Below are positions 46,029 through 55,133 of a DNA stretch of 64,000 nucleotides, one piece after another. Position numbers and translations under genes: made by a program. Source of the DNA: Erythrobacter crassostreae (GTDB lineage Bacteria > Pseudomonadota > Alphaproteobacteria > Sphingomonadales > Sphingomonadaceae). The notes under the pieces were generated by a model. The model did not search any database and was not told where the DNA came from. It saw only the letters and a program-made list of their open reading frames with translations. Where the stretch lies: contig NZ_JAGSPC010000001.1 in the NCBI RefSeq assembly GCF_019204045.1, positions 1,550,001 through 1,614,000 on the forward strand, in the 5' to 3' direction. The first letter of the stretch is position 1; each line of letters opens with the position of its first letter.

Positions 46029-46773
46029 CCTGCGCTCAAGAGGCCCCGAACGCCGCACAATGGGGCAAAAAGCACCCGAACGCATCGGGATGGTAGGTGC
46101 AACCGGATTGATCGGGCGGCGCGTCATCCAGATATCCAGCGCTAGTGATATGGCGCGCATTGTGGGGATCGCGCGGCGTGAATCCGTTTTGCCCGAAGGT
46201 GCGCGGATGGAGATGTTCGTCGCCGAGCCTGAAAAATGGGGTGAGGTGTTCGAAGCGGTAAAGCCGCGCGCTTTGATTTGTGCGCTGGGCACCACTTGGA
46301 AGAAAGCCGGGCGAGACGAGGAAGCCTTTCGTGCGGTTGATCAGGACCTGATTTTAAAGACCGCAGAAGCAGCGAAAGCGGCTGGCGTAGTCAATATGGT
46401 GCTGGTCAGCGCCGCAGGTGCTAATCGCCAATCCAAATCCTTCTACATGCAAGTGAAGGCCGAGACAGAGGATCTGGTTTCGAAGGTCGGGTTTAAGCGG
46501 CTGGACGTGCTGCGCCCTGGCTTGTTGCGCGGAGCGCGCGCGGGTGATTTCCGCTTTGCAGAGAAGGTGGCGATGACGGTTGCTCCTTTGATCGAGCCGC
46601 TGCTGCCTTCAAGCTATGAAATGTATCATTCGATTGATGCAGACATCGTAGCGCAGGCGGCATTGGGCCTGGCCATGCGGCGCGCAGCCGGGCGCTTCAC
46701 CCATGATAACGAAGCAATGAAGCGCGCTGCGAGAGAATGGCGCGCCAAAGCCGAAAAAGACGAGGAAGACTGA
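46021..46773 (+). CDS. NAD(P)-binding atypical SDR (HTATIP2-like)
   Basis: A 250-residue NAD(P)-binding protein. It has the Rossmann start GMVGATGLIGRRV, the middle VLVSAAGANRQSKSFYMQVK with the Tyr-x3-Lys-like pair of the atypical SDR group, and RLDVLRPGLLRGARAG, as in oxidoreductase HTATIP2 relatives. Substrate unknown. It starts inside the last codons of dgt and its stop overlaps the next gene (TGATG). Confidence 0.8.
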   Translation: MSNLRSRGPERRTMGQKAPERIGMVGATGLIGRRVIQISSASDMARIVGIARRESVLPEGARMEMFVAEPEKWGEVFEAVKPRALICALGTTWKKAGRDEEAFRAVDQDLILKTAEAAKAAGVVNMVLVSAAGANRQSKSFYMQVKAETEDLVSKVGFKRLDVLRPGLLRGARAGDFRFAEKVAMTVAPLIEPLLPSSYEMYHSIDADIVAQAALGLAMRRAAGRFTHDNEAMKRAAREWRAKAEKDEED

Positions 46774-47219
46774 TGGATTGGAGCTTTGTCTTTAACGCGG
46801 TGAATGTCATAGCGCTCATCGCGTGGACCGGCTTGATCGCGCTTCCGCGTTGGCCTGCGCTGCTATCGGCAATTCTTTTTCTCGGCGTCGGGGTGCTTTG
46901 CCTTGTCTACACCGTTTTGATGATCAGCGTCCTGACCGGGTTCATACCAGCAGGCGAGGGCGGGGCGGATTTCACCACAATCGAAGGCGTTCGTTCGATC
47001 TTTTCCAGCGATGTCGGTGTCACGATCGGCTGGGCGCATTATCTCGCATTTGATCTGTTTGTGGGAATTTGGATCGCACGCGACGCGGATGCCAAGTACT
47101 TCTCACGCTGGTTTCAGGCACCGATACTGCTCGCAACTTTTCTGGCGGGGCCCATCGGCTTGTTTATATGGTTGATTATAAGAGAACCGCGTTCGCGCGC
47201 ATCAGGCCGCTGGTCCTGA
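46773..47219 (+). CDS. ABA4-like (DUF4281) membrane protein
   Basis: A 148-residue integral membrane protein with four helices. The motif SDVGVTIGWAHYLAFDLFVG is characteristic of the ABA4/DUF4281 family, whose plant member acts in neoxanthin formation; the function of bacterial members is not settled. A role in carotenoid chemistry fits a pigmented organism but is only a suggestion. Coupled to the upstream gene. Confidence 0.85.
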   Translation: MDWSFVFNAVNVIALIAWTGLIALPRWPALLSAILFLGVGVLCLVYTVLMISVLTGFIPAGEGGADFTTIEGVRSIFSSDVGVTIGWAHYLAFDLFVGIWIARDADAKYFSRWFQAPILLATFLAGPIGLFIWLIIREPRSRASGRWS

Positions 47220-47237
47220 AACCCTCCAGATAACTGG

Positions 47238-47253
47238 CGGGTTTGCTAACCCG
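47238..47253. terminator. Short hairpin after the ABA4-like gene
   Basis: CGGGTT, TGCT, AACCCG is a perfect 6-base-pair hairpin. An overlapping alternative pairs AAACCC near 47219 with GGGTTT here. No T-run. Confidence 0.35.
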
Positions 47254-47321
47254 ATTGATTGCTAGACTGGCGGCTCAAAACCCGTATCTTCCTCTACAAA
47301 GAGATTGTGGAGAGAGATATC

Positions 47322-48887
47322 ATGAGCAACCCGTTTCATCACGATTTGACGCATTTTGATGACGTCTTGCGGTTTTGGGTGAACGAACGCCCCGATGCCA
47401 CTGCTCTTGATCAGGAGGGCCGGAAAACAAGTTACCGCGAGCTTGAAGAGAACACCCGGCGGATCATCGCTGTGTTTGAAGCGCACGGCGTTGGCAAAGG
47501 CGACCATGTCGCATGGCTTGGCAAGAACAGCGATCTCTATTGCCAGCTCTATATCGCCTCGGCGCGAATTGGGGTTGTTGTTGCACCGGTCGGCTGGCGA
47601 TTGGCCCCGCCAGAGATTGCCTATATCCTCAAAGACACAGGCGCCAAGCTGGTCCTTGCGGGCGAAGAATTTGTCGAAACAGCAAAGACCATTGCGCACG
47701 GACTGCAAACCAAACCGACCGTTATTGGGGAGATGGAAGCACGCGCAGCCATTGCTGCTCAAACCCCGGCGGAGGGCTTTTCCAAGGCGGATGATGGCGA
47801 TCCGGTTCTCCAGCTTTACACATCTGGCACGACGGGCAATCCGAAGGGCGTAATGCTCTCGAACGGAAACCTGTTCGCGCTTCGAAATCCGGGCAATGCC
47901 GCGGACCTTCCGTGGAATCACTACAACACCGACGATTGCATGCTCGCGGCCATGCCTTGTGCGCATATTGGTGGGACCGGTCTGATCAACATCGCGATTG
48001 CCAATGGTATCCGATGCCGCGTGGAGGCCGAGTTTACACCTCTGGGTGTGCTCGAAGCGATTGAAGAGGGCGCGACCCACATGTTCATCGTGCCCGCGGC
48101 CTTGCAAATGGTGGTGCAGCACCCGCGCGCGGCAGAAACCGATTTCTCGAACCTGCGCTACATGCTTTATGGCGCAGCTCCAATGCCGCTTGAACTGCTT
48201 AAAGAGGTGGTGCGGACTATGCCGGATACCGGTGTGATGCAGGTTTACGGGATGACGGAAACAACCGGCACGGTAACGCATCTTCCGCCCGATGATCATT
48301 CGCTGGACGGCAACGAACGCATGCGTTCGGCGGGTAAAGCTGTTCCCGGTGTCGAAATTGAAGTGCGCGGGCCCGATAACAAGCCGGTGCCGGTCGGCGA
48401 GATTGGCGAAATTTGCGTCCGCTCACCAACGAATATGGCAGGGTATCACAACCTTCCAGAGGCGACAGCGAGCACCATCGATGCCGAAGGTTGGGTCCAC
48501 ACTGGCGACGCGGCGATCATGGACGATGATGGCTATGTCTACATTCAGGACCGGATCAAAGACATGATCATAACCGGCGGCGAAAATGTCTATCCGGCAG
48601 AAGTGGAAAGCGCGATATATGGCCATCCTGCCATTGCAGAGGTCGCCGTGATCGGCATCCCCAGCGAAAAATGGGGCGAGGAAGTAAAAGCCTGCGTCGT
48701 GTGCAAACCGGGCCACGATCTCGATGTGAATGATGTGATCGCCTACACTCGTGAACGGGTTGCGCCTTTCAAGACGCCCAAAAGCATCGATGTAATTCCT
48801 GAAATGCCGCGTAATCCATCAGGCAAAATCCTGCGGCGGCAATTGCGAGCCCCTTATTGGGAAGGGCAAGATCGGCAGGTTAGCTAG
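47322..48887 (+). CDS. Acyl-CoA synthetase (AMP-binding)
   Basis: A 521-residue ANL-superfamily ligase that activates a carboxylic acid with ATP and joins it to CoA. The P-loop LYTSGTTGNPKGVML, YGMTETTG, the hinge IQDRIKDMIITGGENVYPAE and the catalytic Lys in NPSGKILRRQL are all present. Chain-length preference is unclear; medium or long chain fatty acids are usual for this branch. GGAGAG precedes the ATG at 47322. Confidence 0.9.
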   Translation: MSNPFHHDLTHFDDVLRFWVNERPDATALDQEGRKTSYRELEENTRRIIAVFEAHGVGKGDHVAWLGKNSDLYCQLYIASARIGVVVAPVGWRLAPPEIAYILKDTGAKLVLAGEEFVETAKTIAHGLQTKPTVIGEMEARAAIAAQTPAEGFSKADDGDPVLQLYTSGTTGNPKGVMLSNGNLFALRNPGNAADLPWNHYNTDDCMLAAMPCAHIGGTGLINIAIANGIRCRVEAEFTPLGVLEAIEEGATHMFIVPAALQMVVQHPRAAETDFSNLRYMLYGAAPMPLELLKEVVRTMPDTGVMQVYGMTETTGTVTHLPPDDHSLDGNERMRSAGKAVPGVEIEVRGPDNKPVPVGEIGEICVRSPTNMAGYHNLPEATASTIDAEGWVHTGDAAIMDDDGYVYIQDRIKDMIITGGENVYPAEVESAIYGHPAIAEVAVIGIPSEKWGEEVKACVVCKPGHDLDVNDVIAYTRERVAPFKTPKSIDVIPEMPRNPSGKILRRQLRAPYWEGQDRQVS

Positions 48888-48900
48888 GGCGCTATAAGCG

Positions 48901-49500
48901 ATGAAAAAGCACGCACCCGCGACCGAGCGGAACCGCAAAGCCATTGCCGATATTCTTGCGAAAGAACTGCCATCATCCGGCGTAGTGCTGGAAGTGGCAA
49001 GCGGATCGGGTGAGCACGCGGTCTATTTTGCCGAGCGTTTTCCTCAGCTTGATTGGCAGCCAAGCGATTTTGAGAAAGAGGCGCTGGCGTCAATCATCGC
49101 GTGGCAGGATGATCGCGAGCTTAGCAATCTGCGCTTTCCGACTGTGATTGATGCGTCGAAACCTGCGGCTTGGGAGGTGAAAAATGCTGATGCAATTTTG
49201 TGCAGCAACATGGTTCATATCACCTCGTGGCAAGCGACAGAGGGGCTGTTTGCCGGTGCTGCACAAATCTTGGGCGGCAAAGATTTGCCGCTTATTCTCT
49301 ACGGCCCATTTTTTGAGCAGGGGATCGAGCCAGCCCCATCAAACCTTCAATTCGACGCAGGGCTACGTGATCGAAACCCGAGTTGGGGCATACGCAGTGC
49401 TGAAGAATTAGACAGGCTGGCGCTAAGCCATGGCTTCACGCGAAGCGCTCGTCATGAAATGCCTGCAAACAATCTGATGCTGGTGTATCGCAGGAGCTGA
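48901..49500 (+). CDS. DUF938 SAM-dependent methyltransferase-like protein
   Basis: A 199-residue protein of family DUF938, with the methyltransferase glycine-rich loop VLEVASGSGEHAVYFA and the following WQPSDFE acidic strand. The family signature HAPATERNRKAIADIL is at the N-terminus. The methyl acceptor is unknown. It lies 13 bases after the acyl-CoA synthetase and may be on its transcript. Confidence 0.88.
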   Translation: MKKHAPATERNRKAIADILAKELPSSGVVLEVASGSGEHAVYFAERFPQLDWQPSDFEKEALASIIAWQDDRELSNLRFPTVIDASKPAAWEVKNADAILCSNMVHITSWQATEGLFAGAAQILGGKDLPLILYGPFFEQGIEPAPSNLQFDAGLRDRNPSWGIRSAEELDRLALSHGFTRSARHEMPANNLMLVYRRS

Positions 49501-49508
49501 CGAAAAGC

Positions 49509-49640
49509 TTAGTCGATGGCTTTTTCGCCAGCTTCGCCAACCGATTTTATATCTTCGCCCAGACCTTTGACGGTGTTGCAGGCGGTCGCCGTCATAGTGA
49601 GGGCGGCGAGTGTCGCGGCGAGAAGTGTTTTGCGCATCAT
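49509..49640 (-). CDS. Entericidin-like small lipoprotein
   Basis: A 43-residue precursor with signal peptide and lipobox TATAC, giving an N-terminal Cys for lipidation, then NTVKGLGEDIKSVGEAGEKA. Length, lipobox and the GxDI/SVGEAGEKA tail match the entericidin A/B family. In E. coli entericidin A and B are antidote and toxin; only one copy is seen here and no such role is assumed. GGAAAG precedes the two ATGs. It is too short for long-ORF searches. Confidence 0.82.
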   Translation of the reverse strand: MMRKTLLAATLAALTMTATACNTVKGLGEDIKSVGEAGEKAID

Positions 49641-49697
49641 ATCTGCTTTCCAAAAATAGCTATGTACGCATCCTATCCGTTCACCGCCTTTATGTTC

Positions 49698-50609
49698 CTA
49701 TTCTGCGATAGGTTGAGCCTTGCTTCGGGCTAATTGCCGCTCCCTCCATGCAATCAGCAGACCTGACCCGATGATAAGCGGCGCGCCGAGCCACAATGTT
49801 GTCGAGGGCGCGCGATCAAACACCGTAAATCCGTACCACGTTGCCCATAGGAGTGATGTGTAATCGATCAGCAGGATCACACCGGCAGAGCCGAAGCGTA
49901 GCGAGCTAGTCAACAAGACCTGCGCCAGCGCACCCGATAGCGCCATCGCAACGATAATCCCCCATGTTTCCGCATCATGCGCACTGGCGAAAAACGGCAT
50001 CGCGATCAGAAACACTGGTGTGGAAAGCGCGGTGAACCAAAAAATGATGCTCCACGGGCTCTCGGTTTTGTTGAGGTCTTGAATCTGGAAACTGATCATG
50101 GCGACCATAGCAGCGGCGCAGAGCGCGACGACCACGCCGAACACGGTGATCTCGTCCCCCATGCTTCCCGGCTGCATGATGACCAATACTCCGCAAAACC
50201 CGATGAACACGGCGGCTGAACGATACAAGCCTACCCGCTCTCCAAACATGGTCACGGCAATAACGACAGCAAAGAACGGAGCCGTATAAGAAAGCACAGT
50301 CGCCTCCGCCAGCGGCAGCAGCAGCACCGCGCCATAGACAAAGAACATGCAGAAACCGCCGAGCGCCGAACGCGCCGCGTGGCTTTTGATCCGTCTGGTG
50401 CGCAGAGTGGCAAGCTTTCCGAACGCGACCAGACCAGCCGTAATCAGCACGAAGGTGATGAATTGCCGCCAGAAAAGCATCTCGACCAGATGGACACCGC
50501 GCGTCCCGCCAAGCTTCACCAGCATGCCCATGGTCGCAAAAACCACAGCCGTCATCAGCCGCAATCCGATAGCGAGCAAAGGGCGGGGGCGGGCAACTGA
50601 TCCATCCAT
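49698..50609 (-). CDS. EamA/DMT family transporter
   Basis: A 303-residue inner-membrane protein with ten helices in two EamA repeats (TAVVFATMGMLVKLGG start; ALSGALAQVLLTSSLRFGSA in the second). It exports or imports small metabolites; substrate unknown. Divergent from the small membrane protein gene. Confidence 0.9.
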   Translation of the reverse strand: MDGSVARPRPLLAIGLRLMTAVVFATMGMLVKLGGTRGVHLVEMLFWRQFITFVLITAGLVAFGKLATLRTRRIKSHAARSALGGFCMFFVYGAVLLLPLAEATVLSYTAPFFAVVIAVTMFGERVGLYRSAAVFIGFCGVLVIMQPGSMGDEITVFGVVVALCAAAMVAMISFQIQDLNKTESPWSIIFWFTALSTPVFLIAMPFFASAHDAETWGIIVAMALSGALAQVLLTSSLRFGSAGVILLIDYTSLLWATWYGFTVFDRAPSTTLWLGAPLIIGSGLLIAWRERQLARSKAQPIAE

Positions 50610-50648
50610 GAATGGCGGGCTTTAAGGCGAAGCAGGGATTGCGCAAGC

Positions 50649-50942
50649 ATGGTAAGTGTTGCGCACGCGCGGGGCATGGCTACATGCGCACTCGTGACAC
50701 ACTTATGGGTCCAGTTTGAATTGCTGAGCGATGCAGCGCAGCTTGCCATTGCCGGTGGCGGTTTCTGGGTGCTCGCTGCCTTTTGTTCGGTTATGGAACG
50801 GCTGCGCAACAGGAAACGCGATGTCTCCCAGCTGGAACGGGTTGGCTTTATGCCTTGGACGACGCTGTTCGTACTGTGCGCGATTATCGGTGGCGGTTGC
50901 TTAGCGATGAGCCTGCCGGTTGTGCTTGGTAGCTTGGTCTAG
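50649..50942 (+). CDS. Small membrane protein
   Basis: A 97-residue hypothetical protein with two membrane helices (ALVTHLWVQFELL region and FVLCAIIGGGCLAMSLPVVL). The start is uncertain: ATG 50649, ATG 50676 and GTG 50694 are all in frame, with no clear ribosome site. No family recognised. It converges on the small minus-strand protein below. Confidence 0.55.
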   Translation: MVSVAHARGMATCALVTHLWVQFELLSDAAQLAIAGGGFWVLAAFCSVMERLRNRKRDVSQLERVGFMPWTTLFVLCAIIGGGCLAMSLPVVLGSLV

Positions 50943-50952
50943 TTTCCGTGCT

Positions 50953-51195
50953 CTAGGAGCTCACGGCCATCAACTTAATCGCCAGGAAATCAACGGACAA
51001 CACCGCCAAGCCAACGATTGAGGCGAACAATACCCAAACTTTTCGCATCTTTGAACGGTCTTCTCCAAAGCGGCGCTCGACCCACAATGCCGTCGCTGCC
51101 ATCGGCCCAATGGTAAATGCAACCAAAGTAACCGAAAACCAGACTGGAAGCTCGATCTCTGTCACTACGCACGCCGAAGCCGTTCTTACAAACAA
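50953..51195 (-). CDS. Small two-helix membrane protein downstream of cpaF
   Basis: An 80-residue hypothetical with helices at WFSVTLVAFTIGPMAATALW and VWVLFASIVGLAVLSVDFLA. The ATG at 51195 lies inside the end of cpaF; GTG 51165 is an alternative that avoids the overlap. No family recognised. Confidence 0.55.
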   Translation of the reverse strand: MFVRTASACVVTEIELPVWFSVTLVAFTIGPMAATALWVERRFGEDRSKMRKVWVLFASIVGLAVLSVDFLAIKLMAVSS

Positions 51196-52721
51196 GCCTC
51201 AAGATACGCCTGATCGAAACCGTACTGACGCGCTTTTTCAAGCGTGTAGGGACGCAGGCCTGATGCACGGAATTCACCGATGATCTTACCGTCGTCGCTC
51301 TCGTCCAGATATTCGAACTTGAACAAGTTCTGCGTCACGATCACGTCGCCCTCCATGCCGATAACCTCGGTGATGTCGGTTGTGCGGCGTGAACCATCGC
51401 GCAGACGTTTTACCTGAACGATAATATCGACCGATTCAGCGATCTGGGTTGAAATCGCTTGTTTCGGGATCTTGATATCGCCCATCAAAATCATGTTTTC
51501 CATACGGCCAAGGCATTCGCGCGGGCTGTTGGCGTGAAGCGTACACATAGAACCATCGTGGCCCGTGTTCATAGCGGCGAGAAGGTCGAAACATTCTGCC
51601 CCGCGAATCTCACCGAGAATGATCCGGTCAGGACGCATACGCAGGGCGTTTTTAACAAGGTCACCAATCGTAATCGCGCCTTGCCCTTCAAGGTTAGGCG
51701 GACGTGTTTCAAGCGGCAGCCAGTGCGGCTGCTGCAAACGAAGCTCGGCAGCATCCTCAATCGTGAGAACGCGCTCACCCGGGTCGATCATTTTCGACAG
51801 GGCGTTAAGCATGGTCGTTTTACCCGAACCCGTACCGCCGGAAATCACGATGTTCATCCGCGATGCGCCAGCGATTTTCAGGGCCGTACACATCTTCTCG
51901 CTCATCGAACCGAAGTCCTTGAGCATGTCGAGCGTGATCGGCTTTTCGGAGAATTTACGAATCGAGATCGCAGTGCCGCGCAGTGACAGAGGCGGAACGA
52001 TGACGTTCACACGTGAACCGTCTTTCAAACGGGCATCGGCAAGCGGTGTGGTTTGGTCGACACGGCGGCCAACCTGGTTCACGATGCGCTGGGCGATCTG
52101 GAAAAGGTGCTGTTCGTCGCGGAACTTAATCGGCGCGATAACCAGCTTACCCTTTTTCTCGATGTAGGTCTGATCAGGGCCGTTGACCATGATATCGGAA
52201 ATGTCCGGATCATTCAGCAGCTCTTCAAGCGGACCAAAGCCCAGCAGTTCATCGATGAGAACTTTTTCGAGCGCGAATTGCTCACGGCGGTTCAGTGTGA
52301 CCTTAAGCTCGGCCAACACTTCCATGATGATCGGACGGAATTCTTCCGACAGCTCTTCTTTGGACAGAGTTGCAGCGGCTTCGGGATCAACACGCTCGAG
52401 CAGGCGCGGGAGCACCTGTTCTTTAATCTTGTGGACGCTGGCTTCGAATCCGCCTTGTTCTTCCTGAACATGGGTGGCGTTCATGCGCTCGGTCAGGCGC
52501 TCCAAAGCCTCTGCAGTTGTTTTCGGCTTACCGTTTCCGGCGGAGCTTTCTTTGGATGCAGCAGGCTCAGAGCTTGGCGCGTCGCCTTCGCCGGGTAGGG
52601 GCGGGAATTGCTCTCCGCCTTTGGCGTCTTCACCGGAGCTGCCGCCGCCCTTCATAGGACGGGCAACGCCAAATGCTGGACGTCCGCCGCCCGCGCCACC
52701 TTTTTTACCGAATGCGCTCAT
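51186..52721 (-). CDS. cpaF: CpaF/TadA-type pilus assembly ATPase
   Basis: A 511-residue secretion ATPase. The first 80 residues are a Gly/Pro/Ser-rich disordered segment, then the CpaF domain with Walker A SGGTGSGKTTMLNALS, Asp box RPDRIILGEIRGAECFDLL and His box GSMCTLHANS. CpaF powers assembly of Flp/Tad pili. No other tad/cpa gene lies within the window; the neighbours are glycan and small membrane genes, so the copy is an orphan unless the rest lies elsewhere. Confidence 0.92.
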   Translation of the reverse strand: MSAFGKKGGAGGGRPAFGVARPMKGGGSSGEDAKGGEQFPPLPGEGDAPSSEPAASKESSAGNGKPKTTAEALERLTERMNATHVQEEQGGFEASVHKIKEQVLPRLLERVDPEAAATLSKEELSEEFRPIIMEVLAELKVTLNRREQFALEKVLIDELLGFGPLEELLNDPDISDIMVNGPDQTYIEKKGKLVIAPIKFRDEQHLFQIAQRIVNQVGRRVDQTTPLADARLKDGSRVNVIVPPLSLRGTAISIRKFSEKPITLDMLKDFGSMSEKMCTALKIAGASRMNIVISGGTGSGKTTMLNALSKMIDPGERVLTIEDAAELRLQQPHWLPLETRPPNLEGQGAITIGDLVKNALRMRPDRIILGEIRGAECFDLLAAMNTGHDGSMCTLHANSPRECLGRMENMILMGDIKIPKQAISTQIAESVDIIVQVKRLRDGSRRTTDITEVIGMEGDVIVTQNLFKFEYLDESDDGKIIGEFRASGLRPYTLEKARQYGFDQAYLEACL

Positions 52722-52971
52722 TCCAAGCCCCCCAGGGGAAAATTCTCAGTTTGGGCGCTACGCTTTTAGAGCGAACGGCGCCTCTCGAAGTTTGGTGAAT
52801 AAATCGGAAACCTTATTTTTTTCCTAAATTCCGCTTGTAGGTGAACACTCTTTTGCCAGCAGAGCGGTGTCAGGGTTGCCCACGATCCATTTGTACCGTG
52901 CGATTGCGCCCCGAATGCCTTCGGTCTTAGAGTCGAAGGGAGATCAGGATACCGGGACTTTCATCGCCGCC

Positions 52972-54108
52972 ATGGCCGCAAAAATAATCGCATTCGGGGG
53001 GTATGACACGCGCAAGCCGCGGGTGCGCCTGTTGATTGAGGCGCTGCGGCGAAAGGGCGCTCTGGCGGAAGAGATCCATGTTTCAGGCTGGAAGGATGTT
53101 CCGCAAACCAACATACCTTCGCGCATCGCTTTTGTTAAAGTTCTGCTGAAACTGATCATTGGATACCCCCGCGCGCTGTGGCGTCTTGCGAGAAGCGAGA
53201 AGGGCGTGGCGGTGCTTTTGCCCTATCCTGGTATTGTAGAAATTTTCGCAATTGCGCCGATTGCCAGACTGATGCGGCGGCAAGTCGTGCTCGACGCATT
53301 TCTGCCGATTTATGACACCGTCGTTGTCGATCGCGCGTTGGTGAAATCGCGCGGATTGATCGCCAAACTAATCTGGTGGTTTGAACGAACCGGATTGAGG
53401 CTCGCCGACATCATTCTGGTCGATACGGACAGCCATGGGGAATATTTTGCGCAGGAATTCGGATTGGATCATGGCCGGTTTCAGACGGTCTTGGTCGGCG
53501 CGGAGAGCCATTTCTCACCTGGCGCAAACAGCGATCCAGTCGAGGATTTGTTGGGGCCGCGCGATGATCGCCCGATTGTACTTTTTTACGGCCAGCTAAT
53601 CCCTTTGCACGGCGTGCCGACGATTATCGAGGCTGCAAAGCTGTCACGGGGCAAAGGCGCGCGCTGGGTTATTATCGGACGCGGCCAGTTGGAGCCGGTG
53701 ATGCGCAAAACCATGGCGAGCGAGGGTGGTTCTGCCATAGAGTGGATCGAATGGGTGGATTACGAGCGGCTGCCATCAGTGATAGCGCGCGCCGATATCT
53801 GCCTGGGCGTGTTCAGCTCCTCAGACAAAGCCGCGCGCGTCATTCCGAACAAATTGTTTCAGCAGCTGGCAGTTGGCAAACCGGTGATCACTCGCGACAG
53901 TCCCGCAGTCGATACGCTCGCGAACGAATTCCCTGCTACTTTGCGCACGGTACCAGCTGATGATCCGCAAGCTTTGGCAGACGCAGTTGATGCAGCGCTG
54001 AAAGACAAAAACGCACTGGCACCCCTGCCGCAGCAGTCGCTGAGGGAGCTTAGCCCTGATGCCGGTGTCGATGCGTTGGTCAGCCGGCTCCGGATAACCG
54101 GAGTCTAG
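52972..54108 (+). CDS. Glycosyltransferase family 4-like protein
   Basis: A 378-residue GT-B sugar transferase. The donor-binding region is ADICLGVFSSSDKAARVIPNKLFQQ with Glu/Lys contacts of family GT4, preceded by FYGQLIPLHGVPTIIEAAKL. It probably adds a sugar to a lipid or polysaccharide acceptor on the cytoplasmic face. The start at 52972 gives the usual MAAKIIAFGG strand; GTG 52867 would add 35 residues without family features. It is divergent from cpaF. Confidence 0.87.
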   Translation: MAAKIIAFGGYDTRKPRVRLLIEALRRKGALAEEIHVSGWKDVPQTNIPSRIAFVKVLLKLIIGYPRALWRLARSEKGVAVLLPYPGIVEIFAIAPIARLMRRQVVLDAFLPIYDTVVVDRALVKSRGLIAKLIWWFERTGLRLADIILVDTDSHGEYFAQEFGLDHGRFQTVLVGAESHFSPGANSDPVEDLLGPRDDRPIVLFYGQLIPLHGVPTIIEAAKLSRGKGARWVIIGRGQLEPVMRKTMASEGGSAIEWIEWVDYERLPSVIARADICLGVFSSSDKAARVIPNKLFQQLAVGKPVITRDSPAVDTLANEFPATLRTVPADDPQALADAVDAALKDKNALAPLPQQSLRELSPDAGVDALVSRLRITGV

Positions 54109-54119
54109 CCAAGGACATA

Positions 54120-55001
54120 TCAGGGGCGTTCAAAGAACAGTTCGAATGTCCCGCGGTCGCCTTCCTTGATTTGGTCAAGAAATGAACCTTCACGGATCAG
54201 CGACATGCCCGGACGGTCATACTGGATGACCAGCGAAGGCTTCAGGCCGCTTTCTTCGATATTGTTCAAGACTTCGCGGATCTCGTCCTCGTTCAAAAGG
54301 CTGCCGTGAAGCTCGATAAAGAGGTGACGGATTTTCTTGAGCGTTTCCTTCGCGCCGCGCAGCACTTCAAGCTCGAAACCTTCAACGTCCATTTTGATGA
54401 ATGTCGGTGTCTCGTTGGCCTCGGCAAAAGTATCGATCCGGTGACAATCGACTTCGATGAAATCGGTTGGTGAACCCGGGTTTTCTTTGGCTGTGTGCCA
54501 GTTTGAAAGCTCGGATGTGAAAAGCTTCAGCTTGCCGTCTTCCTCACCGAAACCGGCATGCTGCACTTCGATGTTATCGTAGCCGTTCAGCTCAATATTG
54601 CGCTTTAGGCGTTCAACATTTTCGGGATGCGGTTCGATCGCGTAGATCTTTTTACAGCGGCTCGCTTCCATCAAAGCATAATATCCAATGTTCGCACCCA
54701 CTTCGAGGACGACATCGTCTTCACGCAGGATGGACATGATGTGGCCAGTCGCGACCGGTTCACGGATGCTGTCGAGCAAAAGATCGCGGTCGAGGCCTTC
54801 TTTCTCAGGCATCAGTTCCATTTTTGAACCAAGGATTGTGCGCACTTGCGGGCCTTTCAGGCCCATCCGCGCAAAGTCTTTGCGGCGTGATCGATCTTCC
54901 CAGCGGGCGCGGGTGAAGTTCACCGTACGCTCCAACGTGGGTTGAATTCCGCGCGACTGCACCATTTCGACTGCGGCGCGAATTTCGTTGGCGTATTTCA
55001 T
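54120..55001 (-). CDS. FkbM family methyltransferase
   Basis: A 293-residue SAM-dependent O-methyltransferase. SAM site VVLEVGANIGYYALMEASR, then YAIEPHPENVERLKRNI, and the FkbM signature FIKMDVEGFELEVLRGAKE. In surface-glycan loci such enzymes methylate sugars, which fits the neighbouring glycosyltransferases. It converges on the GT4 gene. Confidence 0.9.
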   Translation of the reverse strand: MKYANEIRAAVEMVQSRGIQPTLERTVNFTRARWEDRSRRKDFARMGLKGPQVRTILGSKMELMPEKEGLDRDLLLDSIREPVATGHIMSILREDDVVLEVGANIGYYALMEASRCKKIYAIEPHPENVERLKRNIELNGYDNIEVQHAGFGEEDGKLKLFTSELSNWHTAKENPGSPTDFIEVDCHRIDTFAEANETPTFIKMDVEGFELEVLRGAKETLKKIRHLFIELHGSLLNEDEIREVLNNIEESGLKPSLVIQYDRPGMSLIREGSFLDQIKEGDRGTFELFFERP

Positions 55002-55133
55002 CGATCAATCAATCCTGTTCAATTTCCAGCCCATGGGGGCAAAACCTATATTGCCTGTTAACCATAAATCGTTGCCAAAAAGGAAACAGAATTCGAACTT
55101 GTGAAATTCTGGGCTTTCACTCGGTAAGCGATT

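Noticed and set aside
47262..48299. 345-residue minus-strand open frame
   Set aside because: Antisense to the acyl-CoA synthetase with all ANL motifs on the other strand.
55058..55065. TTAACCAT (CtrA half-site form) near the FkbM gene
   Set aside because: An 8-base word is expected about twice in 64 kb on two strands, and there is no second element nearby.
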